Source of the DNA: Calothrix sp. PCC 7716
Lineage (GTDB): Bacteria; Cyanobacteriota; Cyanobacteriia; Cyanobacteriales; Nostocaceae
Reading direction: 5' to 3'
NCBI RefSeq assembly: GCF_019977735.1
Contig: NZ_AP025018.1
Span: 2,542,001 to 2,606,000 of the forward strand
Length of the DNA stretch: 64,000 bases
Position numbers and translations under genes: made by a program. The notes beneath the pieces are model-generated. The model had not been told where the DNA came from and did no database searches. It saw nothing but the letters and a program-made list of their open reading frames with translations. Shown piece by piece: positions 17,581 through 26,340 of this stretch; within the stretch, counting starts at the first letter, position 1; each line of letters starts with the position of its first letter.

Positions 17581-18000
17581 TTACTGTTCCTCTCTTGCAA
17601 GACGAGCATCTTGTATACGTTTTGCGATTGCTTGAATTTGTGTGCTAGCCGCTTCATCAAGACTATCAGCAAAAGCGGCAATTATGTCAGGATTTCCAAT
17701 AGCAAGAAATCGCTGTAGCTGTTCGTGGGCTTTAATGACTTCAGCTTGTTGCTTTGTTAGTAATGGGCGCCAAAAAAACGCACGTCCACACTTATCACAC
17801 TTTAACCAACCTTTATCAGTCAGACGACGTAGCACAGTAGTAACAGAAGTATACGCTAATTCGCGGTTGGGGTCAGCTAAGATACGGTCGTGTACATCTT
17901 TAACTGTAACGCTACCGAGTTCCCACACGATATTTAATATTTCTGCTTCCAGTGGACCGACTGAAAGTTGTTTCGGACGGTAATCAGGTAAAGGCGCCAT
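17581..18000 (-). CDS. BlaI/MecI-family transcriptional repressor
   Basis: 139 residues: an N-terminal winged helix (LEAEILNIVWELGSVTVKDV, then AYTSVTTVLRRLTDKGWL) as in BlaI/CopY, and a C-terminal dimerisation region. A CX2C pair (KCDKCGRAFFW, residues 77-80) follows the wing; it is not a general BlaI feature and may bind metal or sense redox. It is the first gene of a two-gene operon with the M56 peptidase. A palindrome AACGTATACGTT lies about 150 bases upstream, but no typical TACA-N-TGTA operator was picked out. Confidence 0.9.
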   Translation of the reverse strand: MAPLPDYRPKQLSVGPLEAEILNIVWELGSVTVKDVHDRILADPNRELAYTSVTTVLRRLTDKGWLKCDKCGRAFFWRPLLTKQQAEVIKAHEQLQRFLAIGNPDIIAAFADSLDEAASTQIQAIAKRIQDARLAREEQ

Positions 18001-18358
18001 AAAATTATAGATTCTGTTTTAGTTTTAGTTTCAGTTTTAGAATTTGAATCTCCGACTCACCCAGCACTCAGCACTCAGCACTCAGCACTCAGCACTCAGC
18101 ACTATACATACTATTTGAAATTACTATCGTCAGAGGGAAATTAACTTCAAACGTATACGTTGTATATTTCTGCTTTTTTTAGGTTACATGTCAAGACGGT
18201 CAAAAGTAGTTGCACAAAGCACAACCAAAGATAAGGTAGATACATGAGTAATATCCTACACAACAAAATTGTTTGGGTATTGCGCTTCGAGTTGGTTACA
18301 TTAACTAGCTTAGAATGTAATTTCGGTAGTAAATATAAAATTCAGGTGTATATAGAGC
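18001..18358. other. Divergent intergenic region with STRR block
   Basis: 358 bases between the divergent repressor and comB genes. It holds about six CAGCACT heptamers at 18062-18103 and the palindrome AACGTATACGTT near 18155. Promoters for both genes should lie here. Confidence 0.6.
18062..18103. repeat. Heptamer STRR (ACTCAGC)
   Basis: Six near-perfect units of the heptamer also seen at 1820-1960, here in one orientation. Confidence 0.9.
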
Positions 18359-19096
18359 GTGAAGCTATTTGTTTATCACACTCCAGAGCAGGCTCCTAAC
18401 AGCGAAGTACCCGAATGTGCTATCGCGGTTGATGTATTGAGGGCTACAAGCACTATAGCCACAGTTTTAGCCGCCGGAGGCGAAGCGGTGCAAGTCTTTA
18501 GTGACTTAGATAAATTAATGCAAGAAAGCGAAAACTGGCAGCCCTCTAAACGGCTACGTGCTGGAGAAAGGGGTGGCGGAAAAGTTCCTGGTTTTGAGCT
18601 AGGCAATTCTCCTCTCGATTGTACTCCAGAGCTAGTACAAGGAAAGCGTTTATTTATTAGCACTACTAATGGCACTCGAACTTTACAAAGAATTCAGGAT
18701 GCGGGTGCAGTAATTGCAGCAGCACTAATTAATCGTGCTGCCGTAGTAAAGTATGTTGTGGACAAGGAACCTGAGAATGTTTGGATAGTTGGTTCAGGTT
18801 GGGAAGGTAGTTACTCTCTTGAAGATACCGTGTGTGCAGGCGCCATTGCCCACAGTGTTTGTCAGCACACAAACTTACCTATTGAACAACTAGCTGGTAA
18901 CGATGAAATGATTAGTGCAATTTCGTTGTATTCACAGTGGGAGAAAAACCTATTAGGTTTGTTGCATCATGCTAGTCATGGACAGCGTTTACTGCGTCTT
19001 GATTGTCATGAAGATTTAAAATACTGTTCTCAAACAGATATTTTAGATATTTTACCGATGCAGCAAGAGCCAGGAGTTTTGAAAAAATACGGATAA
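18359..19096 (+). CDS. comB: 2-phosphosulfolactate phosphatase-family protein (ComB)
   Basis: 245 residues starting at GTG. Family marks are the N-terminal [40 protein letters not shown] and [13 protein letters not shown]. ComB dephosphorylates (2R)-phosphosulfolactate in coenzyme M synthesis of methanogens. Cyanobacteria carry the family without making coenzyme M, so the true substrate here is unknown. Single gene, followed by a bidirectional terminator. Confidence 0.9.
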   Translation: MKLFVYHTPEQAPNSEVPECAIAVDVLRATSTIATVLAAGGEAVQVFSDLDKLMQESENWQPSKRLRAGERGGGKVPGFELGNSPLDCTPELVQGKRLFISTTNGTRTLQRIQDAGAVIAAALINRAAVVKYVVDKEPENVWIVGSGWEGSYSLEDTVCAGAIAHSVCQHTNLPIEQLAGNDEMISAISLYSQWEKNLLGLLHHASHGQRLLRLDCHEDLKYCSQTDILDILPMQQEPGVLKKYG

Positions 19097-19118
19097 TCTT
19101 TTATAAATAAGTAAGATA

Positions 19119-19150
19119 AGATTCCCAAATTAGAATTAAATTGGGAATCT
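19119..19150. terminator. Bidirectional terminator between convergent genes
   Basis: A 10-bp perfect stem (AGATTCCCAA/TTGGGAATCT) with a 12-base AT-rich loop. It lies between comB and the convergent membrane protein gene. Confidence 0.75.
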
Positions 19151-19162
19151 AATTACTTTAAT

Positions 19163-19501
19163 TTAAGCAAGCTTTTTTCTAAACAAATAAGGGTACAAAC
19201 CAATAGTTAGACTTATTAGCCCCACAGCAACCCACCATCTATCATCAAGACTTACATCTAAAGACGTTTTATTCCTATAACGTGCAAAATTATCAATTCG
19301 GGATGCTGCTTCCTGCTGTTCTTTTTTGTCGCTAAAATTACTATTCGGAGAAAAAGGAATATTTTTTTCTTCAGACCACAAAAACCCGTGCTTAACAATC
19401 TGACATTTATCATCTCTAACGAATGCACGCTCACAAGTCAACGTACTAACTTTTGCAAAACTTAGTAAACAAATTCCCAGCGCGATAAAATAAACTCTCA
19501 C
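19163..19501 (-). CDS. Membrane protein of unknown function
   Basis: 112 residues: an N-terminal hydrophobic helix (VYFIALGICLLSFAKVS), a polar middle with two or three cysteines, and a C-terminal helix (WWVAVGLISLTIGLYPYLF) ending in RKKLA. The domain between the helices probably faces the periplasm. No family recognised. It converges with comB. Confidence 0.6.
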   Translation of the reverse strand: MRVYFIALGICLLSFAKVSTLTCERAFVRDDKCQIVKHGFLWSEEKNIPFSPNSNFSDKKEQQEAASRIDNFARYRNKTSLDVSLDDRWWVAVGLISLTIGLYPYLFRKKLA

Positions 19502-19626
19502 CGAACCCCCGTGTCAAGAAGATGGAACAAGATATGATTAGAGCATCTGCTTTATTGCATAGGAAACGATAACTAGATACTTGTACAAAAAGAAAATAAA
19601 AAATTTAAAATTTAATTACAATCTTG

Positions 19627-19704
19627 TGGAATGGGTATATTTTGGAATGGGTATATTTTGGAATGGAGATATTGTGGAATGGAGATATTGTGGAATGGGC
19701 ATCC
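19627..19704. repeat. 16-bp tandem repeat grown from a palindrome edge
   Basis: Nearly five units of TGGAATGGGTATATTT and its variant TGGAATGGAGATATTG (period 16) run directly into the palindromic repeat at 19694-19752. Confidence 0.85.
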
Positions 19705-19752
19705 TTGCCCGTTCCTAATATAATGGGCGGGCAGGGATGCCCGCTCCACAAG
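19694..19752. repeat. GGAATGGGCATCC palindromic repeat
   Basis: TGGAATGGGCATCCTTGCCC, then a short spacer and GGGCGGGCAGGGATGCCCGC, can fold into a long hairpin. Related copies are at 22200-22261 and 33602-33669. Confidence 0.8.
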
Positions 19753-19768
19753 ACAAATTTAAAAGTCC

Positions 19769-20131
19769 TTAATTATCTATATAAACTGTAACGGCAGCTA
19801 CAGCAATTAACATCTCATCATTTTTATCGTTCAGTACAGGAATCGCGCGACCCTGAACTACCATACCACCATTTTCAACACGGAGTGATTTCTGACCAAA
19901 TGGTAGCACAGCTAGAACTTCCTCTTCTCGTACTTGTTCAGGATAAGGAACAGCAACTTGTACTTCGACTATCATTTGGTTTGGGTCAGTTAAACCAGCC
20001 ACATCCCAAACACCAAGTAAAGCATTATTAGCTATTGCATTGCGTACTGCTCTAGCTGCTGCAACCGTTGGTTCCTGACCATGCTGGTCAATTCCCATTC
20101 CCATTTCAATAATAAAACACTTACGAGTCAA
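19769..20131 (-). CDS. Lin0512-family protein
   Basis: 120 residues matching the small Lin0512 family: FIIEMGMGIDQHGQEPTVAA at the N-terminus and PFGQKSLRVENGGMVVQGR in the second half. It is soluble and compact alpha/beta, of unknown function. It follows the CoaT ATPase by 22 bases on the same strand and may be co-transcribed with it, so a link to metal homeostasis is possible but unproven. Confidence 0.85.
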   Translation of the reverse strand: MTRKCFIIEMGMGIDQHGQEPTVAAARAVRNAIANNALLGVWDVAGLTDPNQMIVEVQVAVPYPEQVREEEVLAVLPFGQKSLRVENGGMVVQGRAIPVLNDKNDEMLIAVAAVTVYIDN

Positions 20132-20153
20132 AATTTCTCCTTATCTAATTTTA

Positions 20154-22088
20154 TTAGTATCTATTCTTTAATAATCGTAACCCACTCAAAGTTACAAGCA
20201 CCGTAGAACCTTCATGTCCAACTACACCCAAAGGTAAAGTAATACCAACAGTAAAATTAATCACTAACAGTATTAAAACAGACGTAAGTGCAAACGCAAT
20301 ATTTTGTTTAACTACCCGTATTGAACGTTTACCCAACTCAATAGCTACAACCAATTTTTCTAACTTATCTGCCATTAAAACAATATCAGCAGTTTCTAAA
20401 GCGACATCACTACCTGCCACACCCATTGCAATACCAACTGATGCGGTAGCAAGTGCAGGAGCATCATTAATTCCATCACCCACCATTGCGACTGTTTTAT
20501 ATTCTCGTTGTAAACGTTTAATCACAGTTACTTTATCTTCGGGTAACAGTGAGGCATATACTTCTAAAATACCTAGTTGTTGGGCTACATATGAAGCAGT
20601 GCGTTGATTATCGCCTGTTAACATAATAATTTCGGCGCCTAATTTTTTCAAACGCTTTACCATCATTGCTGCTTCTGTACGAACAGTGTCAGCAACTCCA
20701 ATAATTCCTAATATTTTATTATTCTCTGCTACCCAAACAGTTGTTTTACCTTCTGTTTCAAGACGTGTACTATGCTCTATCAAGTCTTGATTTATAAGTA
20801 TGTCCGTTTGTGCTTGTATAAAACTTACTTTTCCTACTAAAACCTGTTTCGAGTTAACTTCACCACTAATTCCAAAACCTGTATGTGCTACTACATTTGT
20901 TGCAGATGGAATATTTAATTGATTATCATTCCCATAGGCAACAATAGCTTGTCCAATTGGATGTTCTGAAAAACTTTCAACCGCAGCCGCTAGTATTAAT
21001 AAACTATTTACATTAGATATATCTGAGGGTATGATTTCCTCAACACGTGGTTGCCCGGTAGTAAGAGTACCTGTTTTATCGAAAGCTACTGCTCTGACCT
21101 TGCCAACCATTTCTAAGTCGGCGCCACTTTTAAACAAGATACCATTGCGGGCGCCTGTGGCAATACCAGATAATAAAGTAGGCATAATTGCTGCCATCAA
21201 AGCACACGGAGAAGCAACCACTAAAAAAATCAGCGCGCGATAAATAGTAGTTTCCCAATCTTGATTTAAAAATATTGACGGTACAGTCATCAATACTATT
21301 CCACATAGAATAATTACTTTGGCATAAGCGCGCTCAAACCGTTCGATAAACAACTGTGAAGCAGGCGCCTCGTTTTGTGCCTGTTCAACCAAACGAATGA
21401 CTCTTTGAATTAAACTACTTTCAGGTGGTTGATGTACTTCAACGACTAATGCACCAGTACCATTAATTGTGCCAGCATAAACATAATCTCCAATAGTTTT
21501 TTCTACTGGCAAAGATTCACCCGTAATTGAAGCCTCATTTAAATTACTAGCACCCTCAGTTATTACACTGTCAGTAGGAATTAATTCACCTGGTTTAACT
21601 AATAACTTATCGCCAATTTGTAATTGATTTATAGCAACCTGTTTTTCTTGACCACGTGAAATAACCCTTGCGGTATCAGGAGTCAAACGCATCAAACTAG
21701 TTATAGCGCGGTTAGTTCTTGCCATTGCGTAACCTTCTAAGGCGCCACTAATCGCAAAAATTAAAATTAGCACAGCACCATCAACAATTAAATGATACTC
21801 ACGCTTCCATAAACCTAAAGCAGCGGCGCCGAGTGCAGCAACAATCATTAATAAATCAACATCAAACTCTTTCTCTTCAACAAGCGTCGTCAAACCTTCT
21901 TTCGCACTCGCATATCCACCCACCACATAAGCAACGCTCATCAGTAACAAAGCTAACCCAACCCAACCGAAGTAAAGACCAAGCCAACCAAAGAGTAAAA
22001 ATAAAGCACAACAACCCGCAGCTACAGCATCTGGGTGTTCAGTAGTGAGGCGCCTAATATCAAGTTTTGTAAAAGAATAACCAGCCAT
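20154..22088 (-). CDS. coaT: P1B-4-type metal-transporting ATPase, probable cobalt exporter CoaT
   Basis: 644 residues with all P-type ATPase parts: TGES (about 189-192), the phosphorylation motif DKTGT (Asp337) and GDGINDAPAL. The metal-site signatures SPC (293-295) in TM4 and HEGST in the C-terminal helices define the P1B-4 group, which exports Co2+ (and in some members Fe2+ or Ni2+). There is no N-terminal heavy-metal-associated domain, also typical of this group. A MerR-type operator overlaps its promoter (22131-22154), and the CoaR-like sensor gene lies 1.1 kb away in divergent orientation. Cobalt as substrate is inferred from the partner. Confidence 0.92.
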   Translation of the reverse strand: MAGYSFTKLDIRRLTTEHPDAVAAGCCALFLLFGWLGLYFGWVGLALLLMSVAYVVGGYASAKEGLTTLVEEKEFDVDLLMIVAALGAAALGLWKREYHLIVDGAVLILIFAISGALEGYAMARTNRAITSLMRLTPDTARVISRGQEKQVAINQLQIGDKLLVKPGELIPTDSVITEGASNLNEASITGESLPVEKTIGDYVYAGTINGTGALVVEVHQPPESSLIQRVIRLVEQAQNEAPASQLFIERFERAYAKVIILCGIVLMTVPSIFLNQDWETTIYRALIFLVVASPCALMAAIMPTLLSGIATGARNGILFKSGADLEMVGKVRAVAFDKTGTLTTGQPRVEEIIPSDISNVNSLLILAAAVESFSEHPIGQAIVAYGNDNQLNIPSATNVVAHTGFGISGEVNSKQVLVGKVSFIQAQTDILINQDLIEHSTRLETEGKTTVWVAENNKILGIIGVADTVRTEAAMMVKRLKKLGAEIIMLTGDNQRTASYVAQQLGILEVYASLLPEDKVTVIKRLQREYKTVAMVGDGINDAPALATASVGIAMGVAGSDVALETADIVLMADKLEKLVVAIELGKRSIRVVKQNIAFALTSVLILLVINFTVGITLPLGVVGHEGSTVLVTLSGLRLLKNRY

Positions 22089-22130
22089 AAACAGTGGTAG
22101 AGCAATATATTTCCTCTACTCACCCTAAAC

Positions 22131-22154
22131 CTTGACATTAATGTCAAAGTCAAG
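22131..22154 (-). promoter_or_regulatory. MerR-type operator/promoter of coaT
   Basis: Read on the minus strand, CTTGAC and GTCAAG form an outer dyad 12 bases apart and overlap an inner perfect palindrome TTGACATTAATGTCAA. TTGACT serves as -35, and TTAGGG, after a 19-base spacer, as -10. The over-long spacer bridged by a dyad is the hallmark of MerR-activated promoters. It lies about 40 bases upstream of the coaT start. Confidence 0.7.
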
Positions 22155-22199
22155 CTTTTTGATTTAAAAATAAAATCTCTTGTAGAATGACACATAAGA

Positions 22200-22261
22200 G
22201 TGGAATGGGCATCCTTGCCCGTTCCAATATCCAGGGCAGCTTCGGATGCCCACCCCACAAG
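22200..22261. repeat. GGAATGGGCATCC palindromic repeat
   Basis: Copy of the family at 19694-19752: TGGAATGGGCATCCTTGCCC paired with GGATGCCCACCCCACA. It lies between the coaT promoter and the toxin gene. Confidence 0.8.
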
Positions 22262-22293
22262 AAAATTATTAGATATTTTATACTTAAAAATCC

Positions 22294-22791
22294 TTAATCA
22301 AGCATTTGTAGAATCGCTGACAATGGTAAAAACAGTTCTAAAGGTGCATCCTCTAAGTTCACAAAACCATAGCGTTCATAATAATTTCTTGCAAATTCGT
22401 CCTTAGCATCAACAAACAGACCAATACCTCCTGCATTTTCCGAAACGACTAAAGCACGCTTCATAGCCTCAATCACTATAACTTCCCCAATTCCTTGTCG
22501 TTGGTAAGTTTTATCAACTCCCAATCTTGCCAATTTGACACCTGGAACTATATGAGGATATTTTTTACCAAATTGTGGTGGCAGTTTTTCTGCACGCACT
22601 TCACATAAGGTCAACGTAAAGAAACCAATAATTAAATTAGGCTGCTCTGTATCTACAAGAACAAAAGTACGCGAAATCCCTTTTTGAATATGTTGTCTTG
22701 CGGTCTGCTTGAGAAATTTGTTTAAAGCTTCACTGCCACAATCAAAACCATTACGGTCATGATTCTTGTCAAGCAACTCAATTACTCTCAC
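22294..22791 (-). CDS. GNAT toxin of a DUF1778/GNAT toxin-antitoxin pair
   Basis: 165 residues of the TacT/AtaT-like GNAT toxin family: NGFDCGSEALNKFLKQTARQ at the N-terminus, an acetyl-CoA loop in VDKTYQRQGIGEVIVIEAMK, and the family mark YYERYGFVNL. Known members acetylate the amino group of charged tRNAs and stop translation. Its start overlaps the end of the DUF1778 antitoxin gene by 14 bases. The module sits between coaT and coaR, which in Synechocystis are directly divergent, so it looks like an insertion. Confidence 0.92.
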   Translation of the reverse strand: MRVIELLDKNHDRNGFDCGSEALNKFLKQTARQHIQKGISRTFVLVDTEQPNLIIGFFTLTLCEVRAEKLPPQFGKKYPHIVPGVKLARLGVDKTYQRQGIGEVIVIEAMKRALVVSENAGGIGLFVDAKDEFARNYYERYGFVNLEDAPLELFLPLSAILQMLD

Positions 22792-23065
22792 TAAAAAATT
22801 CCTTATGCTTCTTTATTGCTGCTTTCAGTCGCTCATTAGGTTCAGGAGGATTTTCAATCAAGCTAAATACCTTGTCAGCATCCCTTTCAGACAAAACGAT
22901 AACCCGTTCATCTTCAATAAGTTTTTTTGCTTCTTTTAATGCTGCCTGAACTATAAACTGATTTAAGCTGGCGCCAGATAATTCTGCTGCTTGTTGTAGT
23001 ATTTCTTGAACGCTTGTTGGGATTCTTGCTGTTACACGAACTGTATTTTCGTTACTGTTAATCAT
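22778..23065 (-). CDS. DUF1778 (TacA-like) ribbon-helix-helix antitoxin
   Basis: 95 residues. The N-terminal ribbon-helix-helix (TVRVTARIPTSVQEILQQAA) binds DNA, and the C-terminal part (ERDADKVFSLIENPPEPNER) matches the toxin-wrapping region of TacA-type antitoxins. It lies upstream of the toxin, overlapping it by 14 bases, so the pair is one operon that should repress itself. The intergenic space to coaR (124 bases) must hold both promoters. Confidence 0.92.
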   Translation of the reverse strand: MINSNENTVRVTARIPTSVQEILQQAAELSGASLNQFIVQAALKEAKKLIEDERVIVLSERDADKVFSLIENPPEPNERLKAAIKKHKEFFSESN

Positions 23066-23189
23066 AAGCGGTTAAGCGTGATGTTACTTTATTCTAACTT
23101 AATGGTGACAAAATGGCGCCAATATTTAGGCAAAATATAGTAAATTCATATTATGAAAAAATTGTTATTAAAATAGGTTTGTATACTTA

Positions 23190-24302
23190 ATGCGCGCGCA
23201 AAATTTAACAATCAAAGAGTTAACGGAATTAGTAGGTGGTGGTTTAACTCCACGTATGGTGAGACACTATCATAAAGTAGGACTACTACCAGAAGCATCT
23301 AGGTCTCAAAGCAATTATCGTTTATATACAGACAAAGACATTCTCCACTTGCGACGAATTGTAGCTCTCAAATCGCAAGGTTTCCAACTTGACCATATTC
23401 GTAAATTACTGCAACCTGGCTCAACTTCGGCACCGTTGAATAATGATTTACTCGATAGCTTACAACAGCAATATAGGTCAGTGATGCAGCAATTAACTAG
23501 ACTGCGGCAAACAGCTAGCGCACTCGAAGGTTTGTTAGGTAGAGATAATTCGTGTTTAAACGTGCAAGCTGAAGCGTTGTTACAATTACAACAGTTAGAA
23601 GTCGAAACCAGTGCTTATGCAGAACAACTCGAACAACTTTGGGATGGTTTGGATGCAGCAACTGACGCTCATCCTGAAGACTTTAATGAATCATTACAGC
23701 AGTTACTACCATTACCTAAACGTTCACAAATAGAAGTAGATTTACTATCAAAGTTAGTAATAGCTTCTGGTGATGTTAGTTTAGTAGAGTTTGTGCGCTG
23801 GAGTCAAAACGCAATTGCATCAAGTCGCAGTGCTATTCAAAATAAATGTGACATTATTGTTGATGTGAGTGCTGTTTATGCTGGTATTGACCAAGCTCGT
23901 GCTGCACATCTAGGAGCCAAAATTACCACTCTTATCGATGACCCTCATATTACCAGTTTTACAGAAGTTGAACAAGAATACTGTTCTTCGATAAAATGGC
24001 AAGAAAAATTACAGCAGGCAACTCCAGGATGCATATTAATAGTAGGTTATGCACCCTCGGTTTTAATATCAATTTGTAATTTAGTCGAGAAAAAGCAACT
24101 TCAACCAGCTTTAATTATTGGAATGCCAATTGGTTTTAGCCATGCACCTGCTGCAAAACGGCGCCTGATACGTTCTGGTGTTGAGTATATTACAACTGTA
24201 GGTATAAATGGTGGTGGATTACTTGCAGCAGTGGCATTAAATGCGCTAATAGAATCATTAATTGAGAAGCCTCATTGCCATTGTTATCTCCAAAATAAGT
24301 AG
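23190..24302 (+). CDS. coaR: CoaR: MerR-family cobalt sensor fused to a CobH-like domain
   Basis: 370 residues. The N-terminal ~75 residues are a MerR winged helix (LTPRMVRHYHKVGLLPEASR, then NYRLYTDKDI) and are followed by a coiled-coil linker. From about residue 180 comes a precorrin-8X methylmutase (CobH/CbiC)-like domain (MPIGFSHAPAAKRRLIRSGV, NGGGLLAAVALNALIE). The C-terminus carries Cys363-His364-Cys365, the CHC motif shown in Synechocystis CoaR to be needed for cobalt sensing. CoaR activates coaT from a MerR-type promoter; such a site lies at 22131-22154. Here the two genes are separated by a toxin-antitoxin pair. Confidence 0.95.
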   Translation: MRAQNLTIKELTELVGGGLTPRMVRHYHKVGLLPEASRSQSNYRLYTDKDILHLRRIVALKSQGFQLDHIRKLLQPGSTSAPLNNDLLDSLQQQYRSVMQQLTRLRQTASALEGLLGRDNSCLNVQAEALLQLQQLEVETSAYAEQLEQLWDGLDAATDAHPEDFNESLQQLLPLPKRSQIEVDLLSKLVIASGDVSLVEFVRWSQNAIASSRSAIQNKCDIIVDVSAVYAGIDQARAAHLGAKITTLIDDPHITSFTEVEQEYCSSIKWQEKLQQATPGCILIVGYAPSVLISICNLVEKKQLQPALIIGMPIGFSHAPAAKRRLIRSGVEYITTVGINGGGLLAAVALNALIESLIEKPHCHCYLQNK

Positions 24303-24319
24303 GGTGGGCAGTGCCCACC
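24303..24319. repeat. GGTGGGCAGTGCCCACC palindrome
   Basis: 17-bp palindrome starting one base after the coaR stop. Copies of the same family are at 35874, 46793 and 57493. It may serve as terminator between the convergent coaR and XRE genes. Confidence 0.8.
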
Positions 24320-24326
24320 ATACGCT

Positions 24327-24635
24327 CTAATATAAAACAGGGGTATCAATTAAAGTCATAGTTTGTGGAACTTGGCTGATTTGAGTATCAGGAAAACGTC
24401 TTGGTCTTCCAGGTTTGCGCTTATGTCGTTGATTAATAGATTTTTCGCTTGCTGCTGCTAATTCTTCGGGGGTGCATTTAAATAGTCGCAGCGCGTCTAA
24501 ATATTTCTTTGGTGTCATGGTCGGTTCAGTACGTCCAGCTTCCCAGTTACGAACACTGGTTTCGCTAATTGCAAGTCTGAAGGCTACTTCCGCGCGACTT
24601 AACCCTGCCCGTTCTCTCAGAACTTGCATATCCAT
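24327..24635 (-). CDS. XRE-family helix-turn-helix regulator
   Basis: 102 residues with an N-terminal HTH_3 domain (LRERAGLSRAEVAFRLAISE, then TSVRNWEAGRTEP) and a basic AT-hook-like patch (KRKPGRPRR) before a short tail. It is a probable repressor of unknown targets. It stands alone, converges with coaR, and shows no toxin partner next to it. Confidence 0.88.
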   Translation of the reverse strand: MDMQVLRERAGLSRAEVAFRLAISETSVRNWEAGRTEPTMTPKKYLDALRLFKCTPEELAAASEKSINQRHKRKPGRPRRFPDTQISQVPQTMTLIDTPVLY

Positions 24636-25059
24636 ATCTCAATGCTCCCTTTTACTAATATAGATTTACCTGATTCCACTTTCAATTCCAGGCTATTTGC
24701 TTCTAGCCATTTTAAGTATCTACCCTTCACAGGATAGCTACATAGTTTATTTTAAAGCTTCGGATATTACCTAGCTTAAATTTCAAACTATATATGTCAA
24801 TATGTGCCAGCAGATGCTTTGTAAAACACCTACTAACGAATATTGCAAACTGAAATATTGTATCTATCTATATTATTTCATATACGATTACACTGTCATC
24901 TGCAAACAGGGTAAGTAATTTCTTACTCATGGAATATATAAAAAGTAATGCACTTGTGTGAAGATGTAATCAAGCAATTAACTACATCCCAACACAAGCG
25001 CACTTGTAATGACGCAATTAATTGCGTCTCTACACGAGCGCACTCAGCACTTTCAACTT
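24636..25059. other. Intergenic region with a palindrome and STRR remnant
   Basis: 424 bases between the XRE regulator (upstream side) and the hemB 3' end. It holds the palindrome GACGCAATTAATTGCGTC (25011-25028), a relative of the GAGACGCG family, and one or two CACTCAG heptamers at about 25040. Otherwise AT-rich without ORFs. Confidence 0.55.
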
Positions 25060-26040
25060 TTAACTCAACCACCGTGCTGCGTCTTTGGCGTGATAAGTCA
25101 ATATTAAGTCTGCACCCGCGCGTTTGAAGCTGGTTAGGGTTTCCATAACTACGCGCTGTTCATCAATCCAACCGTTTAAGGCGGCAGCTTTCACCATCGC
25201 GTATTCACCTGAGACGTTGTATGCTGCAACTGGTAGGTTACTGGCTTCTTTTACACGCCAAATAATATCCATGTACGCTAATGCTGGTTTTACCATTAGC
25301 ATATCGGCGCCTTCAGCAACATCGAGTTCAATTTCTTTTATCGCTTCACGCGCGTTACCTGGATCCATTTGATATGTTCTGCGGTCGCCAAATTGTGGCG
25401 CCGACTCAGCAGCATCACGGAATGGCCCATAATATGCTGATGCGTATTTTGCTGCGTAGGACAAAATTGGTATGTCAATAAAACCAGCTTCGTCTAAACC
25501 ACTACGTATAGCTTGTACAAAACCATCCATCATTCCCGAAGGAGCTATAATGTCGGCGCCAGCTTTGGCTTGAGATACGGCTGTTTTCTTTAATAACTCT
25601 AATGTAGGGTCATTAAGTACTCTTCCTGTTAAGTCACCAACTTGCAAGTAACCACAGTGACCATGATTTGTATACTCGCACAAACAGGTATCAGCAATGA
25701 CTATCAAATCGGGAACTGCTGATTTTACAGCTGTTGCAGCTTTTTGTATCATGCCACAATCATGCCATGCCCCTGTAGCATCAACATCTTTATCCGCTGG
25801 AATCCCAAATAATATAATTGCTGGAATTCCTAAATCATAAACTTCTTTAGCTTCCTCTACGATTTTATCAACCGATAGCTGATAGACTCCTGGCATCGAT
25901 TTAACTTCTTTCGCTATTCCTTCACCCGGTACAGCAAATAATGGGTAAATTAAATCGTTTGTCGTTAAAACTGTTTCACGTACCATTCGGCGTAATTGAG
26001 AATGAGTACGCAAACGACGAGGGCGATGGATGGGAAACAT
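25060..26040 (-). CDS. hemB: Delta-aminolevulinic acid dehydratase (porphobilinogen synthase)
   Basis: Condenses two 5-aminolevulinate molecules to porphobilinogen, the common step to heme, chlorophyll and phycobilins. The 326 residues show the metal-binding loop [14 protein letters not shown], the Schiff-base lysines in APSGMMDG...[15 protein letters not shown] and [14 protein letters not shown], and the N-terminal [17 protein letters not shown]. Cysteine-rich DTCLCEY is partly like the zinc-type site. Single gene with a 300-base leader region. Confidence 0.97.
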   Translation of the reverse strand: MFPIHRPRRLRTHSQLRRMVRETVLTTNDLIYPLFAVPGEGIAKEVKSMPGVYQLSVDKIVEEAKEVYDLGIPAIILFGIPADKDVDATGAWHDCGMIQKAATAVKSAVPDLIVIADTCLCEYTNHGHCGYLQVGDLTGRVLNDPTLELLKKTAVSQAKAGADIIAPSGMMDGFVQAIRSGLDEAGFIDIPILSYAAKYASAYYGPFRDAAESAPQFGDRRTYQMDPGNAREAIKEIELDVAEGADMLMVKPALAYMDIIWRVKEASNLPVAAYNVSGEYAMVKAAALNGWIDEQRVVMETLTSFKRAGADLILTYHAKDAARWLS

Positions 26041-26340
26041 AAATTTTTATTAATGCTAAACAGCGAATAATGGACAATCAACAAAGCGTCACAAACTGAG
26101 GGCAAAATTGTACGTCAGTAAAGCAAACTAGCATGTAGCGCTTAACTGTCCTCTGCCCTATTGCTGCTCCGGTAGTGTGGGGCAATTTTGTATTTTACAT
26201 TGCTTACTCGATTCATCTAATTAAAGCAAGCAAAAGTTAGCAAAAGTTTTCAAAACACGCCCCTGTCGTCAAAGCTGAAGCATCATTAGAAAGAAATTAA
26301 TGGCAAGGAGTAACAATCATTACTAGACAGATGTTACAAT
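26041..26340. other. hemB upstream region with long-range pairing potential
   Basis: 300 bases. CAAAATTG (26103-26110) can pair with CAATTTTG (26183-26190), and AGGGCA with TGCCCT inside, giving a possible structured RNA of about 100 nt on the minus strand, 60-150 nt before the hemB start. No known riboswitch class was recognised. Confidence 0.35.

Noticed and set aside
22833-22990. Second GGCGCC-based element in the antitoxin gene as an insertion mark
   Set aside because: GGCGCC is common all over the window, so a copy inside a gene says nothing by itself.
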